Positions 11,952-24,098 of a stretch of DNA of 64,000 bases are shown here, one piece after another (within the stretch, counting starts at the first letter, position 1; the number at the start of each line of letters is the position of its first letter). The stretch covers positions 434,001 through 498,000 of the forward strand of contig CP038122.1 of NCBI GenBank assembly GCA_004519485.1, written 5' to 3'. Made by a program: the position numbers and the translations under genes. The notes beneath the pieces were generated by a model. It was given only the letters and a program-made list of their open reading frames with translations. It was not told the DNA's origin and did no database searches. Source of the DNA: Nannochloropsis oceanica (taxonomy: Eukaryota; Sar; Eustigmatophyceae; Eustigmatales; Monodopsidaceae).

Positions 11952-13073
11952 ACCTCTTTCTCCTCCGCCGCCTCCTCCTCCTCCACCTCCATATTCCCAT
12001 CTTCCATTTCTTCTTCTATCACAGCAGGTGGTGATGGTCCAGTTGCTGCTGCTGGTGGTGGTGGTGGTGGTGATGATGATGCTGCTGCTGATGCTGCTGC
12101 AGTCGCTCCCTCCTTCATTACTTGCTCTTCCTCCACCTCCTCCTTCTCCTGCTGCTTCCTCACAGGTGGAGGGAATGATGATGACGAAGATGATGATGAT
12201 GATGAAAGTGATGATAGTGCCGATGCTGCTTCCACCTTCCTTACCTCCACCTCCTCCCCCTCCTCCTCATTCCTTTCAGGTCTAGGTACTGCCGTTACAG
12301 CTGCTGCCTCCTCCTTCACTCCCTCCTCATACACCTTCTCCTCCTCCTCCTCCTCCTCCTGCTGCTGTTGTTGTTCAGTGTGTTTCTCTACTAATGCTGG
12401 TGCATTTTCCTCCGTCAAGCCCTCCTCCACCACCACCACCTCCTCCTCCCTCTCCTTACAACCCACAGGCGTTGGTGCCTGCCCCCTCTCTTCACGTGAT
12501 ACCGAGGGACGAAACGGTAAAGAGCACAAAGAAGACGGCAACACAGATGACAACAAAGGAGATGAGAATGGCTGTTTGTCATATGCATGTAATTAAGTAA
12601 CACATTTCCGTGAGTGGGCGCAGGACAGACGTCGTCCTCCTTTCCTCCCTCCCTCCCTTCCCTCCTCCTCGATCATCCGGGCACCATTTTTAAACAGCAG
12701 TAGATTAAATCCTCTCTTTCTTCTTCCCCTCCTCCCCCCTCTCTCTCTCTCGGCCCTCTCTGCTTACCTTTATCACTGCCTTGTCGACCGCTGTCTTGTC
12801 TTCCCCCTCCATTCCCCCTTCTTCCCTCCCCAAGGCCGCTTCCTCCTCTCTCTCCGTGCAGGCCACGCCACAGCTACTGTTGCTCCTGCCCCTGCTTCTA
12901 CCGCTACTGCTGCTCATGTTAATTCGCGCCAAGGGAGGAATGGGTGTACGCACATCTCCTGCTCCTCCTCCTCCTTCCCTATCATCCTCAACCAAGCCCG
13001 CTGGAACAACCAGTGCCGGAGGCATCACAATAGGACTTAATATTCCGCCGCCGTCTTCACACCGTGCCGGCAT
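10784..13073 (-). CDS. Hypothetical acidic low-complexity protein with polyalanine and KKGG repeats
   Basis: Two exons on the minus strand: 13073-12768 (starting MPARCEDGGG) and about 12478-10784, joined in phase 0; the acceptor could instead lie 9 or so bases upstream, also in phase. About 666 residues. Most of the protein is Glu/Lys-rich, with an uninterrupted polyalanine tract of about 18 residues coded by a trinucleotide run (about 11890-11955), Ser-rich stretches, and four KKGG units from a perfect 12-bp repeat (11187-11236). The only complex-looking part is the C terminus (AAECKTEELRRHFEDLKKTY), a probable short amphipathic or coiled-coil helix. I recognise no family. The basic patches and acidic tracts suggest a nuclear protein, but that is inference. 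It is transcribed away from the Bud20/ZNF593-type gene, with about 580 bases between the starts. Confidence 0.55.
11187..11236 (-). repeat. 12-bp tandem repeat coding for four KKGG units
   Basis: CTTCTTCCCTCC-type units are repeated four times, in frame within the acidic-protein CDS and read as KKGG on the minus strand. It is built from the same TCCC/TTCC vocabulary as the intron repeats but kept in a codon-compatible period. Confidence 0.85.
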
Positions 13074-13653
13074 ATCTAGTTATCGCGGGAATTATCGAAC
13101 GATGGCGGGAGGAAGGGAGGGAGAGCGTGGGCCAAGTTCGGGCGCAAGCGTCGAGCTCTAAACTTCAGTCGCAATGAGAGAGGACCTTCACCCTCAGCCC
13201 CGCCGCTCGTGTTTGGTGTATTGTAGGCCCTCGCCTATCGTAGAGCTATGGCGAGACTATGCCTGTGAATATGCAGTAAATTTGTGGGAAAGTGTGGGTG
13301 TGATGGTGGCGGAGGGAGTGCTGGCCATGAGTATGTGCCTTGCGTAAGGGACGTCGTCATGGACCTTAGGAAGGAAGAGAAAGTCATCCGGTTGTTTCTC
13401 AGTTGCCTCGAGCACTCGCGCTCCTTCTCACCCGACTGCCACCGCCAGTGGCCCACAAGCCCGTCTATAATGTGGCTTGATGCGTGTGTATGTGCCTCCT
13501 TGACTGACCGAGACAGACACGCATCCACATAGACAGCTCCTCCAAAAGTCGTGCTCACTGCAAAACACGACAACAAACAGAAGATAATTTTTCCAATAGC
13601 TCACAGAGCTCGTGCCTCCTCCCCTTCCACCCTCCTCTTCAGATCTCCTTATC
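13074..13653. promoter_or_regulatory. Divergent intergenic region (shared promoter region)
   Basis: About 580 bases separate the start codons of the acidic-protein gene (-) and the Bud20/ZNF593-type gene (+). It has few of the tetranucleotide repeats that fill introns. No specific element is proven. The region is expected to hold both promoters because the two genes diverge here. Confidence 0.4.
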
Positions 13654-14828
13654 ATGGGCACCGGTATGTGTGGCAAGAAGCCGCGGCACAGTGCCAAAAA
13701 GAAGCAGTACAAGAAGGCCTTGTGCACGGCCCGACGGCCCAAAGACGTGGATCAGATTCAGGTAACTTGGAGGAAGGAGGGGAGGCATGGGAGAGTGAGA
13801 GGCGGGCGGGGGGTGATAGGGATGTGCGGGCGGGTGAAATAGAACAGATATGACGGACGGCAGTTTTTAGACGTCAAAAGCCCGTAGTCTTACGTTAGCA
13901 GGAAACGTAGGGACAGGAGGGAGGGAGGGTGGATGGTGGAGAAACGGAGGTCGAGGCCCTTAACCCTTACGCTTTTTCAGTCGAAGGAGTAAAAATCGAC
14001 TTGACGCTCCTGGATCCGACGAAGGATAGCATGAGAGGTTACAGGGGGAGGCTGCTGCCTCTGCGTAGACTAAGTATTGCCTTTCCTCCTACCCGCCCCT
14101 CCTTCCCTCCCTTCCTCCCTTCCTTCCGCTTCAACAGGACGAGCTACGGAAAGAAGTTGAACTTGGCGCCCCCCTCCCCCTTCCCTACGACGATGATCTA
14201 CCCGGTGGAGGTCAATTTTACTGCCGGCCTTGTGCGCGCCACTTCGGAGATCAGCATTGCCTCGATCACCACATTAAGAGCAAGGTCCACAAGCGAAGGT
14301 AAGCCCTCTTCCTCCCACCCATCCTCCCTCCCTCCCTCCCTCTTTCCCTCCCTCCCCCCCTTTCTCCCACTGACCTTCCCTCCCCCCAGGATGAAAGATG
14401 TTGCCCAAGAGCAGTATAGTCAAGGAGAGGCTGAGTATGCAGCTGGAATGACGAAAGAGGTCCTACCACCCGCGCACTCGGCAGGTAGGGAGGGAGGGAG
14501 GGAGGGAGGAGTCTGGTCTCGCTACCGGGATAACCGTGAATGGGCCGCTTCCTGGATAGCCTGCGGGTACGAAAGGAGGGAGGGAGTGAGAGGTAAGGAT
14601 TCGTCAGAAGTCACTGACTTTGATAAATTTTCAACCTAAGTTTTGTTGAAATTTATAATAATTAAATTGTATCTATGTCTTCGCAGTCGTCAGCGTCTTA
14701 CCATAAAAAAGCCAATGACTAAATTGTCTCTACGTCTTCGCAGTCGTCAGTGTCTTACTATGAAGAACAACAAGAATAATCACATTTTGCACTCTTTCCA
14801 TCGCTCGACAGGGCTGATGGTCGGCTAG
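13654..14828 (+). CDS. Bud20/ZNF593-type C2H2 zinc-finger ribosome biogenesis factor
   Basis: Exons 13654-13761, 14138-14298, 14390-14484 and 14812-14828, all in phase, give 126 residues, close to human ZNF593 (134). In this family the protein shuttles with pre-60S ribosomal particles and aids their export from the nucleus. The basic N terminus (MGTGMCGKKPRHSAKKKQYK) is followed by KDVDQIQDEL and DDDLPGGGQFYC, then a single C2H2 finger CRPCARHFGDQHCLDHHIKS with H-x5-H spacing, and then HKRRMKDVAQEQYSQGEAEY-AAGM, which matches the family's SQEEAERAAGMG tail. The last tiny exon (GLMVG, stop) is less sure; without splicing at 14484 the frame runs on through repeat DNA to a stop at 14637-14639. 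Intron 4 holds a tandem duplication. Confidence 0.9.
14663..14764. repeat. Two near-identical 45-bp units spaced 57 bp apart
   Basis: TAAATTGT-T-TCTA-G then TCTTCGCAGTCGTCAG recurs at 14663 and 14720 with a few substitutions. Each unit contains a TCTTCGCAG that could act as a 3' splice site. It lies in the last intron, or 3' region, of the Bud20/ZNF593-type gene. Confidence 0.8.
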
Positions 14829-15188
14829 GGGCCTGGATCGAGACGCAGGGATGAAAGAGAGGGAGAAGAGAGCCAGGAGGAGGGGGAGAAAGGGTAGGAA
14901 GAAGGCGGAGGAGAATGTGGTTGAAAATACATGGTCAGAAATAGGGAGGGAGGGAGGGAGGGAGGGAGGGGGGGAGGAAGGGAGGGAGGGAGGGGGGAAG
15001 GAACGATAGCGTCCAGCAAGCCTGTCGAAATTTAGAAGAAACTAGAAAATGTGGATCGCACTTCCTCCCTCCCTCCCTCCCTCCCTCCCTCCCTCGTTCC
15101 CCTCAGTATATTACACATACTTTTTTCTTTAATGTTCTTTGGGCCTCCTTCCCTCCCTCCTTCCCTCCCTCCTTCCCTCCCTTCCGTC

Positions 15189-18100
15189 CTACGACACCCA
15201 TCTATTCCGCCATCCCTCTCCTTCTCCTCTTCCCCCCCCTCCTCTCCTCCCTCCTATCTGTTGCCGGGAGTGGTAGTAGTGGCCTCCGGCTCCTCCTCCT
15301 CCGTTCTCTCCCTCCCTCCCTCCCTGTCTATAGAACCCATCCTGCTGCTGCTGGTAGTATGGCTGCGGTTGTTGCTGCTGCTGTCCATACACGTACCCGC
15401 CTGCTGCTGCTGCTGATGATGATGATGATGAGAGAGATGTTTGTCGTACTGCTGCTGCTGCTGCTGCTGCCGCTGCTGCCGCTGCTGCTGCTTTGATGTT
15501 GGCGTCATGGTTTTTCTCCTCCTCACCGATCAGGTTACGGAGGCGCTGAAGGGCGGCTGTAGGGTGAGCAATGGAAGGAGGGAGGGGGCCTCCTCCCTTC
15601 CCGTTGGCAGCACCGGCAGCCAGAGAGGAGGAGGACGACGTAGGAAGGGAAGACGGGAGGGAGGAAGGGGGAGGTGTCTTGTAGAGTTCCAAGATTTCTC
15701 GAGCCATCACTGAAAAGGAAGGAAGGAAGAAAGGAAGGAAGGAAGGAAGGGAGGAAGGGAGGGAGGGAGGGAGGGAGGGAGAGTAGGTGGGTAAGTGGGT
15801 GAGGCATTCCATTCGTAATTCTGTCTCCCTCCCTCCCTTCCTCCCTCCTGTCCTCCCTTCCTCCCTCCCTTCCTCCCTTCCTTCCTTCCTTCCTTCCTTC
15901 CTTCCTACCATACAGCCTCCACCCTTCCCCTTGCAGCCCGAGTACGTCTTTCCATGTCTGTCTTCCGGCCATCCTACCCGGAGGAGGAGGCGGGGGAGGG
16001 ATCCCCTTCATTCGGAGTGCGAGGTAGAGGCCTGGGGTAGGGAGGGAGGGAGGGAGGGAGGGAGGGAGGGAGGCTGAGAGGGAAGGAGGTGAGGGGGGGG
16101 CAGGAATAATACGGAGGGGGAAGGAGGTGAGAAATGGAGAACAGGCGGGATGGAGGGAGGGAGGGCGCTCACCGACGGCGGCGAGGAGGGAGGGCCGGCA
16201 GAGGAGGCAGGCTGGAGTGTGTAGGCTGCTCGGTATGAAAGAGACAAGAGGAGGATAGAGGGAGTGGCGAAGGAGAGAGAAGAGGGGGAGAGAGAAGAGA
16301 AGAAGGTGAGAGAGAAGAGAAGAAGGTGAGAGAGAAGAGAAGAAGGTGAGAGAGAAGAGAAGAAGGTGAGAGAGAAGAGAAGAAGGTGAGAGAGAAGAGA
16401 AGAAGGTGAGAGAGAAGAGAAGTGTGCCAGGCTGGATCGTTTCCCTCCCTCCCTCCCTCCCTCCCTCCATCCATCCATCCATCCATCCCTCCCTCCTTAC
16501 CTATCATTCGTGAAGTTCAACGCCGCCTGGAAGAGGCCAACCTCTCCTTCGTCCCCTACCTCCTCCCCTTCCTCCTTCCCACCCTCCCTCCCCCCCTCCT
16601 CCTGAAGAAAGGGATATTTGGCTGGAGGGAGGGAGGGACGGGGGGAGGGAGGGAGGGAAGGAAGGAGAGAGGGAGGGAGAGAAGAAGGTGAGGGGGGTCA
16701 GGAATGATCCAGAGGGGGATAGGAGGGAGGGACGGACGGACGGAGGGAGGGGTGAGACGTACCAGTAAGATTTGTTTTGAGTTGGAGGAACGCCTGGAAG
16801 GGATGATCGACGGTCAAGTCGAACTTGAGGCCTGAGGGATGGAGGGAGGGAGGGAGGGAGGGTTAGATGGACAGAAAGGGGTGAAAAGAGGGAGGGAGGG
16901 AGGGAGGGAGGGAGGGAGGGAGGGAGGGTACCGTGCAGCAGAATCTTCTCTCCGTCCATCATTTGGGGACGGACCTCGCTCAACTTGGAAACATAGGCCT
17001 GGGAGAGGGAGGGAGGGAATGACGGAGGGAGAGAGGGGGGAAGGGAGGAAGGGGAGGAGGGAGGGAAGGAGGGAGGGAAGGAAGGAGGGAGGGAGGGAGG
17101 GAGGGAGGGAGGGAGGGAGGGAGGGAGGGGTGGAGCGTAGAAGATGGTGAAAAGGCTGAAGGGAAGGGAGGGAGGGAGGAAGAGAGGAAGGGCGTACCTC
17201 ACTGTTGGGATCTAGGTGCGGGAGGCGGAGGGCGAGGAAGGCGGAGGAGATGTCCCTCAAGCGCTTCGATCGTTCCTCTACCTTACCCGCCAGGAGGACG
17301 CAGGATCCTGCCATGATCTGAGAAGGGAGGGAGGGAGGGAGGGAGGGAGGGAGGGAGGGAAGGAAGGGGGAGGAGGGAGGGAAGGAAGGCGAATAAGTCC
17401 CTGATCCTTTCCCCTTGACTTTTATTTCTTGAATGCTCCCTCCCTCCCTCCCTCCTTCTCTTCCCCTACCAGGTACTCCCTCCCTCCCTCCCTCCCTCCC
17501 TCCCTCCCTCCCTGCCTACGAGGTAGTCGTGGTGCGCGAACGAATTGAAGGCATAAAAACGATGGTAGTAGACTAGGGCCGTGGACGCCACCAGACGACC
17601 CCTGCGGACGGAGGGAGGGAGGGAGGGGGGAGGGAGGGAGGATTTGGGGGGTGGGGAGAGGTTAGGGGATTAAAAGCGTGGAGAGGCCATGGCTGCCTTG
17701 GGAGGGAGGGAGGGAGAGAGGGTCAGGAAGGGAAGAAGGGAGGGAGGGAGGGAAGGAGGGAAGAAGGGTTGGCAGGTCTTGTGAATCCCTCCTCATCTAT
17801 CCTCCTTCGGCCCAAGCACCTTATTCTTTCTTCTTCCCCTCCTCCCTCCCTCCCTCCTCACATGTCCAGACGTCTTGCCAATCGTTCTATCATCGCTGCT
17901 CCCTCGTGCCTCAAACGGCGCTCTTCGGCGTCCGAGACCCCATCTCGTCGGGAAGGGGAAGCTTTGTACAGCTGCCGGGTGGGAGGAAGAGACGAGGGAG
18001 AGACGAAACGACGGGAGGGAGGGAGGGAGAGGGGAGGAATGGGTGCATTCATCGATGACAGACCACAAGGACCCCCACAATCAAGTCCTTGGACTCTCTC

Positions 18101-18578
18101 TATGTGCATATAACATACGCCCGTGCAGACTTTATGCACTCGTAACTACGTGCACGTACGTACGCACCTGCTCTAAGGACAAGACCCACTCTCCCTCCGT
18201 GTGATGGACGGGAACAAGACTTGGTGCCACACCTGCAGCTACTCCTGCTGCCGAGTGATTGGGGACATGAGTAGGGTAGCGGGGTGGGGGAAAGCCGGAA
18301 GTGGCGGCATGAGCGTGAGGCGGGACCCTGCTCCATGCCTGCTGCTGCTGCTGCAGCTGCTGCTGTTGAGGCGGCAATGGTGGTGGTGGGTGGTGGTATT
18401 GCAGCTGCTGGTGACTGCGGTGGTAAGGCTGCTGCTGGTGTGTGTAATTTGGAGGGGGAGGATAGGAGGAAGGTCTTCTTGGCTGCTGCTCCTCCTCCTG
18501 CTGCTGCTGCTGCTCCTGCTGCTGCTGCTGGGAATGATAAGGGTGGTAGTGCGGGGGGGGTCCGCCGACCGGCATCAT
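15189..18578 (-). CDS. Cyclin T/K-like (transcriptional cyclin, P-TEFb type)
   Basis: Exons on the minus strand: 18578-18168, 17971-17862, 17601-17520, 17317-17198, 16998-16932, 16831-16763, 16621-16501, 16225-16173, 16031-15909, 15709-15189; phases all agree, giving 558 residues. Transcriptional cyclins pair with CDK9/CDK12-type kinases that phosphorylate RNA polymerase II. The first cyclin fold shows EGEWVLSLEQLYKASPSRRD, RRLRHEGAAMIERLARRLDM, VASTALVYYHRFY and SCVLLAGKVEER. It is followed by GEKILLHG...FDLTVDHPFQAFLQ. The second fold shows QAALNFTNDS, CLLCRPSLLAAVGLYLALRM and VMAREILELYKT. An insert of about 28 Glu/Gly-rich residues follows KYPFLQ. The N-terminal 130 residues are Gln/Pro-rich and the C-terminal 150 are Ala-, Gln- and Gly-rich. 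The start was chosen at MMPVGG, where the Gln/Pro-rich region begins; the frame is open further upstream. Confidence 0.93.
16285..16425. repeat. 20-bp intronic minisatellite, about seven copies
   Basis: The unit AGGTGAGAGAGAAGAGAAGA repeats almost perfectly about seven times inside the cyclin intron between 16501 and 16225. On the coding (minus) strand it is a pyrimidine-rich tract upstream of the acceptor, so it could act as an extended polypyrimidine tract. Confidence 0.9.
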
Positions 18579-18996
18579 GATACGGTGGACGTGTCGTCGA
18601 GTACTGGCAACTTGATCGATGCCTTCTTTTGGTCTCTCTGAGCTTTGTGTTTGTGACGGGATGGAGATGTCTGAGTAACGTCTCGAGGTAGAGCTCCTGA
18701 TAGGGGTGTGGGCATGGCCTTCGTCGTGCCCTGAAACCGACAGCGATGATGACTGTGTGCTGCAAACGGACAACCTCGCAAGCCCTCTACGGCCTACGCT
18801 TTGTATATTGCACCTCACACATTCCAATCGTACATTCACAGCATCTCTAGCCTGAGGAGACCATAGACATTTGCGGACGAGGGCGTCTCGAAACACTCGA
18901 TTCGACCTCATGCCCCCCCCGTCCCTCCCCTCCTCCCTCTGTCAGCAAGCTCACGCCCCACGCCTTCAACGCCCTGTCCATCCCTCTCTTAGTATT
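18579..18996. promoter_or_regulatory. Divergent promoter region, cyclin / LYR protein
   Basis: About 420 bases lie between the start codons of the cyclin gene (-) and the LYR protein gene (+). It lacks long tetranucleotide repeats. No element is identified; the promoter role is inferred from the divergent arrangement. Confidence 0.4.
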
Positions 18997-19590
18997 ATGC
19001 CACCAGGTCTCCCGCCACAGGGCCCCAATCGGGAAGCGCTACGACTGTACCGAGGTATGTCCCCTCATCTTCAACCTCCTCACTCCCTCCCTGACTCCCT
19101 CCCTCCTTTACTCACTCATCAGTTTTCTCCTCCCCCCCTTCCTCCCCAGAGATATTACGTACCGCCCGTCGTTTCTACTGGCCTAACGACCACGGCGAGT
19201 CCTGGCGAGACGTCCTTCGAAGGGAAGCCCGGAAGGAATTTGAGCAAGCGCGGGAAGAACGGGACCCTCTGATTGTGGCGAGGTTGCTGGTGGTGGGGAG
19301 GGATTGCGTCATGCAGACACAGTACAAGGTGCGAATGAGGTGGAGAGGTAGAGGAAGAGAGAGGGTGGTGGACATGGAGGAAAGAGGTACACAGAGTGCT
19401 TGTACATGGATTCAAGGAAGCACAACGTCTTACTTATTTTCTCTCCTCTTCCTCACCCTTCCTTGCTCATTTTCCCTCCCTAATTCTCGCTCCCTTTTTA
19501 TTTCCCCTTTCCACTCCCTCCCAGTTCGACATGGCCCAGATGAAGATCAAGGAGAATGTGGACAAGACACGGACACGCGATAAGAGATAA
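18997..19590 (+). CDS. LYR-motif protein (mitochondrial assembly-factor family)
   Basis: Exons 18997-19054, 19150-19328 and 19525-19590 give exactly 100 residues, the usual size of LYR proteins. The LYR motif appears as ALRLYREILRTARRF, split by the first intron. It is followed by the Phe/Arg pattern of the family (WRDVLRREARKEFEQAREER and VARLLVVGRDCVMQTQYKF). LYR proteins are small helical proteins that bind acyl carrier protein and assist Fe-S transfer or respiratory-complex assembly in mitochondria. Which member this is (LYRM1-9, or a complex I subunit) cannot be told by eye. An AATAAA at about 19632, some 40 bases after the stop, is a likely polyadenylation signal. Confidence 0.85.
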
Positions 19591-20933
19591 GGCATTGGCT
19601 TCCCAACTTGATACAGAAGATGCTACGTGAAAATAAACTGATTCAATAAGTCTCTCTTTTTTTAGCAGCAAAGGTTGACGCGTGTACAAGAAGGAGGATT
19701 TTGTACATACAAAGAACGGAGAAAGTGACATTCATAACGGCTTGAGTCCATCGGAAAACAGCATTTCTTGCAGCCAGCTTGATTTCTTTCTTTGGTTTCA
19801 CTAGCAACAACACAGTACCACGGCTCGACCATTGCCCGTTGCGCATCTCTTCCAACCCTCTCAACCGAGAGGGCCAATGCATCCCCTCACATGGCAGGCA
19901 TATTTAACACGTATGACAGCAAAAAGTGGGGGGGGGAAGGTTCATGAAAATGCTTCAGCGTATATCTTCTTTCGCTTGTCAACCTTCGTAGAGGACACTA
20001 TCCCACCTCCCCATCCCACCAGATGAATTGCATGGTTGGTGCTCTGATTTATTTTCACCTATACCGGGCAAATGACAAAACTTTACGTCTGAAAGAGAAT
20101 TTCTTCATTTCTAGCTTTTCATATTCAAGCCAGGCTTGGAACAATCCGTTTTGCTGTCATGCATGGCGCTGGCGAGGCAAGGAAAGGGAAGGGACGATAC
20201 GCATCCATCAACGGGAAAAAATCTGCGTCTTGCGTAGCCAGGTGATTTATGGTTTCACACTCCACGAAGAAAGCAAGATGTGATTCCGATGTGCAGTATG
20301 GTGAGGGGATGGGCCATGTGACGCGTCCGTTGTCCGCAGCTCAGGCTCGGGTTGTCATATTGTAAGCTGAAACCCGATAGGCGGCCGGATTGTCCCATTT
20401 TTTTGCCTTTTGGGACAAACAATGTCATACTCAGCACTGTATGTGTTTGTCTTTCAATGTCTTGTTGGTCGTCCTGGTTCAAGCCCCCTCCAATTGGGTG
20501 TTTGGTGGGTGGGACAGGGATGATAAGGTAGGTGACGCACCGTCATCCTGCTGGGGAAAAGCAATATGTCATTAGATTGGCCCTTGTCCGGGATCTGACA
20601 CCAGCTTTCTCACATGCCTAAAGAGAATACAGTTTCCATTTGTTGTTGTCGGGCGTGTCGAATCCGCCTCCTGTGATATTGCTTATTGGGCTGTGGGTTG
20701 AAAGCGAGCGCACACTCGAGTGCAGCATGGCCCGTCCAAGCCGGCTGGGTTAGAGCCGCGGTTAGGCCCTGACACTCTTGCAGACCCCCAGACATACAGA
20801 GAGTAATGCTGCAGAAGTCGGTGGTGCCAAACGTGCCGGCTGCATTTAGCCAATGCATCCCTCCCATCCTCCCAACGCACCAACCCCACCTCACCCACAG
20901 CATAGAAACGGACTGCGGCAAACCAGCATAAGG
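19591..20933. other. Intergenic region without recognised gene
   Basis: About 1.3 kb between the LYR gene and the secreted-protein gene, both on the plus strand. Composition is balanced and tetranucleotide repeats are absent. Short frames on both strands have no recognised motif and no supporting splice pattern. Its last few hundred bases should contain the promoter of the downstream gene. Confidence 0.5.
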
Positions 20934-22545
<1,612 letters not shown>

Positions 22546-24098
22546 GAAACCGTTGTCCTACATGATCTGTATATGTCACCAGATGGAAGTAAAGGGGAGA
22601 AGGTTATAATTTATGAAAAGAGGTCGAAAATAGAGAGTGTAAAGGAAGGAGGGAAAGATGGAGGGAGGAAGGGAAGGAGGAAAGGAGGGCAGCGGGTGTG
22701 GATGAAGTTTTCGGTCCCTCTCACGTGTACACGCGCCAGAGATGAGCAATCGGACAGAAGGCGGAAAACATGTCAAGTAAAGGTGAGAATATCAATAAAA
22801 GCAGTAGTAGTAGCAGCAGCAGCAGCAGCAGCGAGAGCGCGGCATCATCCATCAATCTATGAAAATCCCACCTATCATACCCCGCGGTCAGTGTAGGATT
22901 AAGCGGGGCCCTCAGATTTTTATTGCTTAGGGATGATAGAAATGTACTAGAATGCATCCTTTTTTAGGTCAGAAATTAACGCGGTGAAACAGGGACAAAC
23001 AATGCATGAGCAATAGAAGCAAACAGTTCGAATTCGATTGAGTTAACATTGACGAAAATTTTCTTTGTTGTATAAAGGATTGTCAGCCTTGTTTTGTGTA
23101 TCATTTTTGGCTGTTTTCGAGTCTCTCTTGGATCCAATTAATTAATATCTCCGGTAAAGAGGACAACGAGAGGAGGTCATCAGTATTGCTCGGGCTTCTT
23201 TAATATTTTGTTTTGTTATCTGAAACGCCATTGGGAAAAGAAGTGCGACATAGATGTAAGCTTTTCAAAATCTATGTCAATCTGCTCGTGCCCCTTGCTG
23301 GACAGTTCAATGGGCAGCAAAGTACACAAAATAGTTCGATACTTGGCATTTAAGACTCTTTTTCGCGCTCCGTCTCCTCCCCCCTTCACGTCACGAGGCA
23401 TCATCGGTGCACACACCCATGCCTTTCCCGCACTACCATTACGTCCCCCACCGTCCAAACACACGGCACTATCCCGCAGAGCATAAACCCACACCCATAC
23501 TCGTAGTCAATGTCAAGGCAAATACGCTGGTAAACGCAAGTCATGCTCGCCAGATCAAAAAACAGCGAGTTCGAGGACGAAAAGCGACGGCCCGCGGCGC
23601 GGGCACATGAGTCCTCCCTCCCTCTTCCCCCTCTCGTCCCCAAGGCTTGTGCAAAAGCATTCACCACACTGTACACAACACCACATACGAACACAGGCGT
23701 TAGCTTTGCTGTCCGACCACCACACGAACGAGCCACCACACGTGAGGTAAGGTCGTATGGAAATAGAAAAGAGGGAGTCCCGGCAGGCATGTACCATATC
23801 TATATGTCCTCGGCAAAACACGCACAGCCGCGGCCTTTCCTGTCCTTAAGTCGCCTCCTCGCCACCACGCGTATCACATCAACCCACGGAGAGGAGCGAG
23901 GCACTGCTTAACTGTGTCTCTGCCCGTACTTAAGTGCGGTTTAGAGGAGCTATCATAGACCCTTCTGGCACTTCGCCCCTCCTTCCTCCCCTTCCACCGG
24001 CACCGACGGGAGGAGGAGGAGGAGAAGGAGGAGGAGGAGCAAGATCACGAAGAACCCGTTCTGTTCCAACCACTGGAGGCGGGGGAGGGGCAGGCGGC
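22546..24098. other. Intergenic region without recognised gene
   Basis: About 1.5 kb. Bases 22620-22690 are purine-rich, an imperfect CAG/TAG run occurs at about 22800-22835, and 22900-23230 is AT-richer. Frames near 23400-23900 are open for 90-130 codons on either strand but show no domain or splice support. A stop codon just upstream of 23934 excludes a longer frame into the next gene. Confidence 0.45.

Noticed and set aside
23208-23911. Open frames of about 90-130 codons on both strands
   Set aside because: They overlap on opposite strands without a domain, and no splice sites connect them to the downstream two-TM gene.
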